From positions 1-32,547 of the forward strand of contig JADGNZ010000062.1 in assembly GCA_017883205.1 (NCBI GenBank): a stretch of DNA of 32,547 nt, given 5' to 3'. Both the position numbers and the translations under genes were made by a program. The notes beneath the pieces are model-generated. The model was not told the DNA's origin, did no database searches, and worked only from the letters and a program-made list of their open reading frames with translations. Numbering within the stretch: the first letter of the stretch is position 1; every line of letters starts with the position of its first letter. Origin of the DNA: Thermoanaerobaculia bacterium. Its GTDB lineage: Bacteria > Acidobacteriota > Thermoanaerobaculia > Gp7-AA8. Shown one piece after another: positions 16,807 through 23,431 of the stretch.

Positions 16807-17097
16807 TGAAGATTCCCTTCCGCGCTGAGAGAATCTACCACGCCGTGGGATACGCCATGGGGGAGCGATCGTTTTACGCGGAGGGCCCACGGGTTTCTGG
16901 CCTGGCGCGACATCGTCATCCGGTACAAGCAGACCAGAGAGCCGGATGGCTGCGTGCGGCGGCTGGGTGCCAACGATGGAATCCTCTTCACCGCCAGTCT
17001 CATTCTCGGGGTGGCAGCTGCTAGCCCCAAAGGAACCTTCATCATGATTGCCGGAATCGCGGGCGCCCGGATGAGAGTACGATGCGAAGCCTCATGA
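16807..17097 (+). pseudogene. Decayed fragment joining ABC-2 permease-like and VIT/CCC1-like sequence
   Basis: This frame has no good start and stops at 17095-17097. From 16894 it reads FLAWRDIVIRYKQT, a signature of ABC-2 polysaccharide/O-antigen export permeases, and then within a few codons changes to LGANDGILFTASLILGVAAA, the first-helix signature of the VIT1/CCC1 Fe/Mn transporter family, continuing to about IAGIAGARM before ending. Neither protein is complete; only about 14 and about 40 residues remain. It looks like two gene remnants fused by deletion inside the island. The next gene (17082) starts within its 3' end in another frame. Confidence 0.6.
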
Positions 17098-17462
17098 GCA
17101 GCCCAAGTCGGAGTTGTGAGATCGCCATGGCGCTTCTCGAGGTCAGTCCACAACCGAGCGATTCGGCCCGCGTTTCAGCCCTCACGCACCTGGTCATTGA
17201 TCTTCTTCAGGAAGTGGAAGCGCTTCGGCTGCTCGCCATGCAGTTGAACCCACACGAGTACGCCCTGGCATACGAGGCATCGGCAGAGCTGGCCCATAAC
17301 GCAGCCGGAGTCAGAACTGGTCTTGAGAAGCTGATCGCACTCTATTGCAACGATCACGAATCCGGTCCACGCGAGCTCCTTCTTCTGCAGCGCCTCGGTT
17401 ACTCATCAACGGAGTTGCGACGATTCGCCGACGTGTTGGAGCGCGCCCAGGCCCTCACGTAG
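17082..17462 (+). CDS. Small helical protein of unknown function
   Basis: The 126-residue frame starts at ATG 17082; Met5 and Met16 are alternatives. The protein is mainly alpha-helical and Leu/Glu/Ala-rich (for example LVIDLLQEVEALRLLAMQL and ELLLLQRLGYSSTELRRFADVL), without membrane segments or a signal peptide. No family is recognised. It ends 2 bp before the next frame and lies inside the tRNA-flanked island. No strong Shine-Dalgarno precedes it. Codon use looks coding, but a remnant cannot be ruled out. Confidence 0.5.
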   Translation: MRSLMSSPSRSCEIAMALLEVSPQPSDSARVSALTHLVIDLLQEVEALRLLAMQLNPHEYALAYEASAELAHNAAGVRTGLEKLIALYCNDHESGPRELLLLQRLGYSSTELRRFADVLERAQALT

Positions 17463-17508
17463 GATGTCCGGGCCGAAACGCAGGGGGTACAGCCCAGGAA
17501 AGGAACAG

Positions 17509-17757
17509 ATGGAAACGGAATGGTTGGACCGGAAAATGTCAGTGGCTGAAATGGAAGCCGCCAATATGCTCGACGGGAAAGCGTTCGGGGCCCGGAACGA
17601 GGAATGGGAGAACCTCAAGAGTCAGATGGTCGAGGGTGATGAGTTGTGGACATTTGCGAGCCCGGCGGCAAGCTGGCAGGATCTGGGCGGAAGGCTGGGT
17701 GTCTCCCTTGTACGACATGGTCAAGTGATATCGAGTTTGGTCACACTGATGAGTTGA
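17509..17757 (+). CDS. Small conserved hypothetical protein
   Basis: The frame is open from ATG 17464, but ATG 17509 has AAAGGA 7 nt upstream and begins a more natural N-terminus (METEWLDRKMSVAEMEAANM). The 82-residue protein ends in a pattern I associate with a widespread small hypothetical family: 'W.....MV.GDELWTF.SP..SW..L.GR.G..LVR.G.VI.S..TLM'. It is soluble and acidic to neutral, with no known function. It follows 17082 closely and may be part of the same transcript. Confidence 0.6.
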   Translation: METEWLDRKMSVAEMEAANMLDGKAFGARNEEWENLKSQMVEGDELWTFASPAASWQDLGGRLGVSLVRHGQVISSLVTLMS

Positions 17758-17781
17758 TGAGACTTGGCGACGAGCACCGAG

Positions 17782-18006
17782 ATGTCGTTCGGGAGTCTCT
17801 TCTTCGAACAGTACGAGCGGCACATCCTGCACGGGTATCCATCGGCAAAGGCCGTTCCGCAAAGCTCGGGCGCCCATGTGTGGACTACGAACGAGGGCGG
17901 CGTGTTCCTCGATCGGCAGGGGCAGGCTGTTCTCATTGCGGAAGGTGTACCGGAGTGCGCGGGCCGGAACACCCGAGCAGTCCCAGCGGCTGAACGCCGC
18001 CGCTAG
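17782..18006 (+). CDS. Short hypothetical protein, uncertain
   Basis: From ATG 17782 (an in-frame TTG at 17764 is also possible) the frame gives 74 residues, beginning MSFGSLFFEQYERHILHGYP. The middle (VWTTNEGGVFLDRQGQAVLIAEG) looks like beta-sheet of a real protein, while the Arg-rich end resembles read-through of non-coding sequence. It may be a fragment of a longer protein. It lies between two better supported small genes of the island, with no clear ribosome-binding site. Confidence 0.3.
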   Translation: MSFGSLFFEQYERHILHGYPSAKAVPQSSGAHVWTTNEGGVFLDRQGQAVLIAEGVPECAGRNTRAVPAAERRR

Positions 18007-18042
18007 TTCAAATCAGAGTTCGCTTTAGGAGGCAGCTTCTCA

Positions 18043-18393
18043 ATGTGGACGATTCATATCGAACGAGTGAATTGGAGCGGTGGGCCGACTCCAGCCGATT
18101 GCTTCGTGAGCAAGAAGGTCGAACGCTTTGATGCGGCTGAGAACCTCCAGCTTCCGGACGGAATTGGCAGGACTCATCAAATCCGGATTCTTGGTGCGGC
18201 CGGGAATGGACTGCGGATTGCGGTCGAGGACCTTTCCGTCAAGCGCGGCGAACAACTTCAGTCGCGGGGCATCGACTTGACGGGATGCCGCCCACAGGAG
18301 CTTGTCGTCGATCCAGGCGAGACCATTGAGCTCAACACCTGCACTCTTGACGCCGGGACGACATACCGGCTCACCTTCGAGTTCGGAGCGTAG
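18043..18393 (+). CDS. Small beta-rich hypothetical protein
   Basis: The 116-residue frame has a good ribosome-binding site (TTAGGAGGCAG, about 9 nt before the ATG). The sequence is acidic to neutral and predicted beta (HQIRILGAAGNGLRIAVEDL, then ELNTCTLDAGTTYRLTFEF), with three Cys and no signal peptide or membrane helix. No family is recognised. It is the last gene before the att-like repeat of the island. Confidence 0.55.
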   Translation: MWTIHIERVNWSGGPTPADCFVSKKVERFDAAENLQLPDGIGRTHQIRILGAAGNGLRIAVEDLSVKRGEQLQSRGIDLTGCRPQELVVDPGETIELNTCTLDAGTTYRLTFEFGA

Positions 18394-18533
18394 GTTGCCG
18401 GCTGTAGATGAAACTCCTCATGGGCGACTACGAGGCGACTACTCTGCGAAGTAGCGACATGTCCGTACAGTTGCAGCCATGTCCAACTCATTGAAATCCG
18501 GAGGTGTCATGAGACGTCCCGAGACCAAGGCAC

Positions 18534-18582
18534 GAATGGCATTCAGGAGGTCGACGGTTCGATCCCGTTCGGCTCCACCAAA
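18534..18582 (+). repeat. attR-like 49-bp copy of the tRNA-Ala 3' end
   Basis: This is an exact copy of 13901-13949: anticodon stem and loop, T arm, acceptor 3' strand and CCA. The 5' half of the tRNA is absent, so it is not a functional tRNA gene. Confidence 0.92.
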
Positions 18583-18917
18583 ACTCTCAATGACTTAGTT
18601 ATAGTTAGAGCGAGCTGCTCAACGAATCACTCATGAGGCGGCTGCTGTTCCTTCCATCCCGTCTCTTGTACGGCCGTGACGCCTCGTCCACTGTCTTTCG
18701 TTCCCGTTGCTCGGTTGACTTCACCATCGGAGAGCTTTAGACTCCGCAATTCCTGAATCTCAAATAATATAGATGTGTGGCAGGGCATCTTTCGGGGTTG
18801 CGTTGGTTCAGGATCGTAGCGGGGAGCGCAGCCCGTCCGGGGACTCGCACAGCAGAGAGAATGTCCAACTCAGAGGCGCCACCGTTAACGGTGGTTGCGA
18901 ACCGGCGGGGATCTACC
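18583..18917. other. Intergenic region with a promoter
   Basis: The stretch between the att-like repeat and the NHL-repeat gene holds a clear promoter (see 18715-18743). An in-frame extension of the downstream gene reaches 18777, but it looks non-coding. No RNA gene or repeat was recognised. Confidence 0.5.
18715..18743 (+). promoter_or_regulatory. Sigma70-type promoter for the NHL-repeat gene
   Basis: TTGACT (18715-18720), exactly 17 bp, then TAGACT (18738-18743) form a good housekeeping-type promoter. It faces the NHL-repeat gene and lies just outside the island boundary. Confidence 0.65.
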
Positions 18918-19895
18918 ATGCATGCTCGAAGTGTTTTCTCCGCTCGGCTGGGCGGATCGTTTCGTCGCAAGACGCCCGCCGTTCTGATGGCGTTCTTCCT
19001 CCTTGGCGCATCGGCCGTGCAGGGAGCGTACACGCGGGTCACGACATTCGCCGGTGGCGGGAGCACGAACGCCTTCAGCGATCCGTGGGGGCTGGCCGTC
19101 ACTCCGCAAGGGGACTTGATCGTGGCGGATCTGACGCATCACCAGATCAAGCGAGTCTCGCGAACGGGCGTGGTGAGCGTAGTCGCCGGAACCGGCGTTT
19201 CTGGCGAAACTAACGGGCCGCCCACCGTGGCGCGGTTCAAGTCGCCCGCGGCGGTAGCCTTCGACGCGCCGAGGAATCTGATCTACGTAGCCGACATGCA
19301 GGCCGGAACGATCCGCAAGATCGCCGCCGACGGCACGGTCTCCACGGTTGCAACAACAGGTCTGAGCGGTCCTCAGGGTCTGGCCGTCGACGCTGACGGC
19401 ATCCTGTATGTGGCCGACAGCGGCAACAACAAGATCCGCAAGATCACCACCGACGGCGTGATGACTACGATTGCCGGGGCTGGAGCGGCCGGAAGCATCG
19501 ACGGCCCGGCCTTGCAGGCCAAGTTCCAGCAGCCGAACGGCCTCGCTCTCAGCTCCACAGGCGCGCTCTACATCGCCGATCAGAAGAATCACCTCATCCG
19601 CAAGCTCGAAAACGGAGTGGTGTCGACCGTGGCGGGCTCAGGAAGCAATGGAGCTGTGGACGGCCCGCCCCTCTCCGCGAAGTTCACCGAGCCGAGGGGC
19701 ATCGTCTTTGATGCAGACGGCAATCTGCTCGTCGCTGATTCCAACAACGACCTGATACGGCTCGTTACTCTCGGTTCGAATCCCACCGTTACGACGGGTC
19801 CGACAGCTTGGGGTCGCACCTTCGCTCTTCGTGGCCGATTCCAGTGCGGGCGTAACTCGCGCATTTTCTTTGGATTGCGCCAGTGGCGCCGGTAG
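18918..19895 (+). CDS. Secreted NHL-repeat beta-propeller protein
   Basis: I take ATG 18918; the upstream in-frame part to 18777 looks non-coding. The 325-residue protein has a long basic N-region and then a signal segment (MAFFLLGASAVQGAYTR). Five NHL blades follow, each about 45-55 residues with the pattern 'P.G.AV...G.L.VAD....I.K...G.V.TVAG', alternating with spacers such as GVSGETNGPPTVARFKSPAA. Such proteins are usually extracytoplasmic and bind ligands or proteins. Five blades is fewer than the usual six, and the last 40 residues (from TGPTAWGRTF) lose all repeat character and become Arg-rich, so a 3' truncation or frameshift is possible. Confidence 0.75.
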   Translation: MHARSVFSARLGGSFRRKTPAVLMAFFLLGASAVQGAYTRVTTFAGGGSTNAFSDPWGLAVTPQGDLIVADLTHHQIKRVSRTGVVSVVAGTGVSGETNGPPTVARFKSPAAVAFDAPRNLIYVADMQAGTIRKIAADGTVSTVATTGLSGPQGLAVDADGILYVADSGNNKIRKITTDGVMTTIAGAGAAGSIDGPALQAKFQQPNGLALSSTGALYIADQKNHLIRKLENGVVSTVAGSGSNGAVDGPPLSAKFTEPRGIVFDADGNLLVADSNNDLIRLVTLGSNPTVTTGPTAWGRTFALRGRFQCGRNSRIFFGLRQWRR

Positions 19896-20358
19896 AACAT
19901 CGCGCCGCGCAACATCGCAACCTCACACCTAAGTTATTGAAAACGCTGCGGTTGTATTACTAGGTCGTACTTCGCAGGGGATGCGCCCGAATCGTTGCGA
20001 GGCTGGTAAGTCACGCTGAGACAAGAACTTGCGCGAGAGTGATCCGGGGTGATCGACGTGCGAAGGTGTGACCCCATCTCACGCCACCATCTCACGCCAT
20101 CTCGCTTCCGCGCGCCACGCACAGTGCGTCCGAACAGGACCTTCCGGCCTGACGGGCTCCTCCAGATTGCCCGAAGTTGCGTTGAGAGCAAACCAACAGC
20201 GCGCCGGGAACCTGACCGAGGATTGGTCATCCTCCTTGAGGTGCTCGAGGATGCGCATGCCGGCGTCGATGATCTCGGGCCGATGCGTTGCCGGAACGAC
20301 TGCGATTTGTTTCGTCATAGCGGCGGCGGATAACACCACAACTCTATATATTGAGGAC
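19896..20358. other. Long intergenic stretch, no gene recognised
   Basis: These 463 bp hold no convincing gene. A 12-13-bp word, CCATCTCACGC, occurs twice in tandem near 20084-20108. A leftward frame, 20079-20318, starts MTKQIAVVPATHRPEIIDAG and then becomes Arg/Pro-rich; it may be a remnant. TATATA at 20345-20350 lies just before the next gene's start. Confidence 0.4.
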
Positions 20359-22305
20359 ATGAAGAGCCTGATCGGCTTGCTGCTTCTCCTCGCCCCCGCC
20401 GCATTCGCCGATCCGGTCGATCTCAGCTTCGGTTACGAAGGGCCCCCGCGTATCGACCGCGGTTACGGCTTCGTCACTGCGACGATTCGGAACAACAGTT
20501 CGACGCCGGCGCACAACATCCGGGTGACGTTCAACTCCAGCCTGCCGGTGAAGTGCAGCACCTGCTCGTTCAGTTACCTCGGGGCCCACGAGTCGACCGG
20601 TCTTCCGTTCGACTTCGCGACGGATTACCCGGACGGCACGGAGCTGACGATCACCGCGACCGTCTCGTCCGACGACGACGATCCCGACACGTCGAACAAC
20701 TCGACGCAGTTCGAGGTGAAGCTCGTCACCGTTCCAGACCTGGTGATCGCCATGGGGGCTTCCTCCTTCGACCCCGATATGCCCGTCGACTACGGCATCA
20801 TCTATTCGAACTACGCGACGACGGCGGCGAACGGCGTCACCGCCACCATGGATCTCCCAGACGGAACCACGATCGAGTCGGTCGACGGAGCGCCGTGCAC
20901 CGTCGCCGGCTCGCACGTCGATTGCACGCTCGGCGATCTCCCCGGCAGGCCGGTCACCGTTTATCCCGAGTTCAAGCACATCACCATCCACGCGCATCAA
21001 GTGGCTCGATACGACGCGCCACTGCTGACCGCCACGGCGACGATCCGCTCGGCCGGCGGCGACGATCTCAACCCGTCTGACAATCAATCGACGTCCTCCT
21101 ACCATTTGACGAGGACGCTCCTCGTCACGACGACGGCGGACGACGGCGACGGGTCGCTCCGCCGCGCCATCGAGGAGGCGAACGAAGCGCCCGAGATTCA
21201 GCCGAAGATCGCGTTCCAGATCGGCGAGCCGCTCCCCGCCTCGGGGTGGTTCACGATCGCGCCGCTTACGCCGCTGCCTGCGATCTCGCATTTCGTGACG
21301 ATCGACGGCGCATGGCAGACGGCGAGGACCGGCGACACGAACCCGCTCGGTCCCGAGATTGAGATCAGCGGCGCGAACGTGAGCGAGGGGAACGGCTTGC
21401 TCGTGAGCGCCCCTTGCGCGTTCACGCTGAATGGAGTGGCCATCAACGGCTTCCCGGAGAACGGCGTGCTCATGACCACGCCGCAACCGTGTCCGTTCGC
21501 GTACTCGGGCGTCCCGCTCGGCACGATCAGCAACTCGGTCCTCGGCGCCGATCCGACCGGCAGCCGCGCCGTGCCGAACGGGCTGCGCGGCATCTCGATC
21601 GTCCTCCCCTCCCAGTCCAACAGCTTCTTCTCCATCGATCACAACGTCCTCAGCGGCAATCTCCGAAGCGGGATCTGGGCACCGACGGGGCCGAAGCTGG
21701 TGGTCAGCAACAACCGGATCGGAGTGGCGTCGCATGAGGACACGCCGCTGCCGAACGGCGCGAGCGGCGTCTATCTCGCCACGAGCGGCAGCACGATCTT
21801 CAGCAACGTGATCGCGAACAACCCAGACTTCGGCATCGCCGTCGGGCGCGACGCCACATACGTTGACTTCGGCAACAACTCGATCTTCGACAACGGCCAG
21901 CTCGGGATCGACGTGGGCCTCGACGGCATCGGGAATCCCATCGGACGACCGACGCTGTTCGACGCCGTGTACGACCCGTCCACGGGCATGACCACCGTGC
22001 GCGGCAACTACGTCGTGCCGGCACGGAACGCCGCCTACTACCTGACGATCGAGCTCTTCGCCAACGATCACGTCGATGCGCACGGACGGGCCGAGGCACA
22101 GATGCCGATCGGCGGCGGAGCCGCGCAAACCGGCGACTTCGCGATCTCGTTGAAGGGCGATTACCGCGGACTGATGATCACCGCTACGGCGAGCATCGAG
22201 GACATCCACACGTTCGCGAAGCAGCCCGATCCCGTCCCCCAGTACAGCAACTACGGATTCGACTACGTAACCTCGGAGATCAGCGACTCCGTCACCGCGC
22301 GCTGA
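20359..22305 (+). CDS. Secreted CSLREX / parallel beta-helix protein
   Basis: The start is ATG 20359 (GAGG 5 nt upstream), which begins a clear signal peptide MKSLIGLLLLLAPAAFA; the open frame upstream to 20068 is not signal-like. The mature part of this 648-residue protein begins with two DUF11/CARDB-like beta-sandwich repeats (about 20-135 and 135-250: 'ATIRNNSSTPAHNIRVTFNS', 'YSNYATTAANGVTATMDLP'). A CSLREX-type segment follows (VTTTADDGDGSLRRAIEEAN, about 257-276), then a right-handed beta-helix region with repeated 'I.NNVI..N..GI.V' coils (about 370-550). Such proteins are exported surface or adhesion-like proteins, or degraded polysaccharide lyases. No catalytic residues were identified. 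Confidence 0.82.
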   Translation: MKSLIGLLLLLAPAAFADPVDLSFGYEGPPRIDRGYGFVTATIRNNSSTPAHNIRVTFNSSLPVKCSTCSFSYLGAHESTGLPFDFATDYPDGTELTITATVSSDDDDPDTSNNSTQFEVKLVTVPDLVIAMGASSFDPDMPVDYGIIYSNYATTAANGVTATMDLPDGTTIESVDGAPCTVAGSHVDCTLGDLPGRPVTVYPEFKHITIHAHQVARYDAPLLTATATIRSAGGDDLNPSDNQSTSSYHLTRTLLVTTTADDGDGSLRRAIEEANEAPEIQPKIAFQIGEPLPASGWFTIAPLTPLPAISHFVTIDGAWQTARTGDTNPLGPEIEISGANVSEGNGLLVSAPCAFTLNGVAINGFPENGVLMTTPQPCPFAYSGVPLGTISNSVLGADPTGSRAVPNGLRGISIVLPSQSNSFFSIDHNVLSGNLRSGIWAPTGPKLVVSNNRIGVASHEDTPLPNGASGVYLATSGSTIFSNVIANNPDFGIAVGRDATYVDFGNNSIFDNGQLGIDVGLDGIGNPIGRPTLFDAVYDPSTGMTTVRGNYVVPARNAAYYLTIELFANDHVDAHGRAEAQMPIGGGAAQTGDFAISLKGDYRGLMITATASIEDIHTFAKQPDPVPQYSNYGFDYVTSEISDSVTAR

Positions 22306-22309
22306 CTCG

Positions 22310-22334
22310 GCGCGCCGGAGTCTCGCCGGCGCGC
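22310..22334 (+). terminator. GC-rich hairpin after the beta-helix gene
   Basis: GCGCGCCGG (22310-22318) pairs with CCGGCGCGC (22326-22334) around a 7-nt loop, 5 nt past the stop codon. It has no T tract, so it may be a weak terminator or an mRNA-end stabiliser. Confidence 0.5.
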
Positions 22335-22438
22335 GATCGCTTTGATGGCTACGAATCAAGCCGGTCCGATCTAACACGGCCTCACGGCACCCACAAAGAT
22401 GCGAGTCATGAACGTGCAAGCCTCACTCGAGTCGCCTC

Positions 22439-23041
22439 TCACCGTCGCCAGCAGAGGATCTCTGGCGCCTTGCGCGACGTGGCAGGCGTCTCCCCTCGCG
22501 GCGTGCCTACAATGATCGGTGCAACGACGGTAACGTCCGGGGGAATCCCGAGCTCTGCCTTCACCTCCGGATTGTTGAGGATCGGAATTGCGAACCCGAT
22601 CGGGCACGTGGCCAGACCGAATGCACATGCCGCGAGCATCAGATTTTCTGCCGCCAGCCAGCAATCGGCCTGTACGAAAGCGCCCATCGGCTTCGCGCAG
22701 ATCGCGATCAGTGTTCCGGCATCGTAGAAGATGTTGAAGTCCGGTTGATCGAGGGGGCTCGGATGAGCGTGATGAGCCTGGGCCGCATGACTCTCCCCAG
22801 CAGCCGCACCCGCCGCATACGCCACCTTGGCCTGCTCGGACAGGCGTGCCAGCAATTCTCGATCCTGCACGATTGCGAATGCCCACGGCTCGAGATGAAT
22901 TGCAGTCGGCGCCAGCACCGCCATCTCGAGGAGTGTGCGGACCCTCGTCTCCGCAACGGGGTCGGGCGTATAGGCGCGAACCGAACGACGTTTGTGGATC
23001 GCCTCGATGACGGATAAGGATTGTCCAGGAGTGGAAGCCAT
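22439..23041 (-). CDS. Nitroreductase family protein
   Basis: The 200-residue protein shows the FMN-dependent nitroreductase fold. The N-terminal AIHKRRSVRAYTPDPV contains the phosphate-binding RRSVR motif. LAPTAIHLEPWAFAIVQD follows the usual 'AP.....Pw.F.vv' pattern. WLAAENLMLAACAFGLATCPIG is the conserved central helix, and the C-terminal PPDVTVVAPIIVGTPRG is also typical. It would reduce nitro compounds, quinones or similar substrates with NAD(P)H in the cytoplasm. An insert rich in His and Ala (AHHAHPSPLDQPD, about 89-101) lies in the cap region. It is a single gene, leftward, between rightward genes. No strong ribosome-binding site precedes the ATG. Confidence 0.88.
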   Translation of the reverse strand: MASTPGQSLSVIEAIHKRRSVRAYTPDPVAETRVRTLLEMAVLAPTAIHLEPWAFAIVQDRELLARLSEQAKVAYAAGAAAGESHAAQAHHAHPSPLDQPDFNIFYDAGTLIAICAKPMGAFVQADCWLAAENLMLAACAFGLATCPIGFAIPILNNPEVKAELGIPPDVTVVAPIIVGTPRGETPATSRKAPEILCWRR

Positions 23042-23431
23042 GCGGGCGAGATTAACACGCTACTCACGCAGGCTCCATCCTTCAAGTCGCCGCCTCAGAC
23101 GGTGTGCGAAACAGCAGTACGAGCTAAGTCTGGCAGCAACAATACCGGCACCTGACGTCGTGCCGCGTCCGCGAACGATGACCCGATTGTGGATGGCGGA
23201 CGAGCAGGGCATTGCACCCGACTACTTTGAGACGCACGACACTCACTGCTCTTTTTGGTACCACTACTGTCCAAGGGGTAGCCCCCCGGTCCGCCGGTCA
23301 CGCGCACAGGTGCCCCGGCTCACAAGGAAAGCGTGCGCGCGGTGCCTACACTATGCAGTGCCTCTTGTGTAGCTGGAGCCAAGTGCGTTTCTGGTCGGAC
23401 AGATTCCGGACACTCTGGTTGGAGCTCGGCT
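23042..23431. other. Intergenic stretch, nothing firm recognised
   Basis: These 390 bp separate the divergent nitroreductase and the secreted beta-rich protein. Short frames here have no protein-like features. TACACT at 23347-23352 could be a -10 for the downstream gene, but no -35 is correctly placed. A GC-rich stretch at 23277-23300 (GGGTAGCCCCCCGG) may fold weakly. Confidence 0.4.

Larger units (their letters stand above)
13950..18582. mobile_element. tRNA-Ala-integrated genomic island without integrase
   Basis: The segment lies between the 3' end of an intact tRNA-Ala and a second exact 49-bp copy of that end, the arrangement left by tyrosine-recombinase integration. It carries a large di-haem lipoprotein gene on the minus strand, a decayed gene fragment and four small plus-strand frames of unknown function. 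No integrase, excisionase or replication gene is visible, so it is either a decayed remnant or an element that depends on an integrase supplied elsewhere. Confidence 0.7.

Noticed and set aside
14920-16809. A 629-codon open frame on the plus strand opposite the di-haem gene
   Set aside because: It is the antisense shadow of a gene with a lipobox, haem motifs and a strong ribosome-binding site. Its translation is Arg/Val/Asp-rich with no domain.
18534-18582. A second tRNA-Ala gene
   Set aside because: Only the 3' half is present; the acceptor 5' strand and D arm are missing.
20079-20318. Leftward gene starting MTKQIAVVPATHRPEIIDAG
   Set aside because: The first 30 residues look protein-like, but the rest is Arg/Pro-rich and no family is recognised. 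It has no clear ribosome-binding site and is at most a remnant.
20344-22419. A 691-codon leftward frame opposite the beta-helix gene
   Set aside because: The translation is Arg/Asp/Val-rich low-complexity sequence, as expected for the complement of a GC-rich gene; the plus-strand frame has a signal peptide and known domains.
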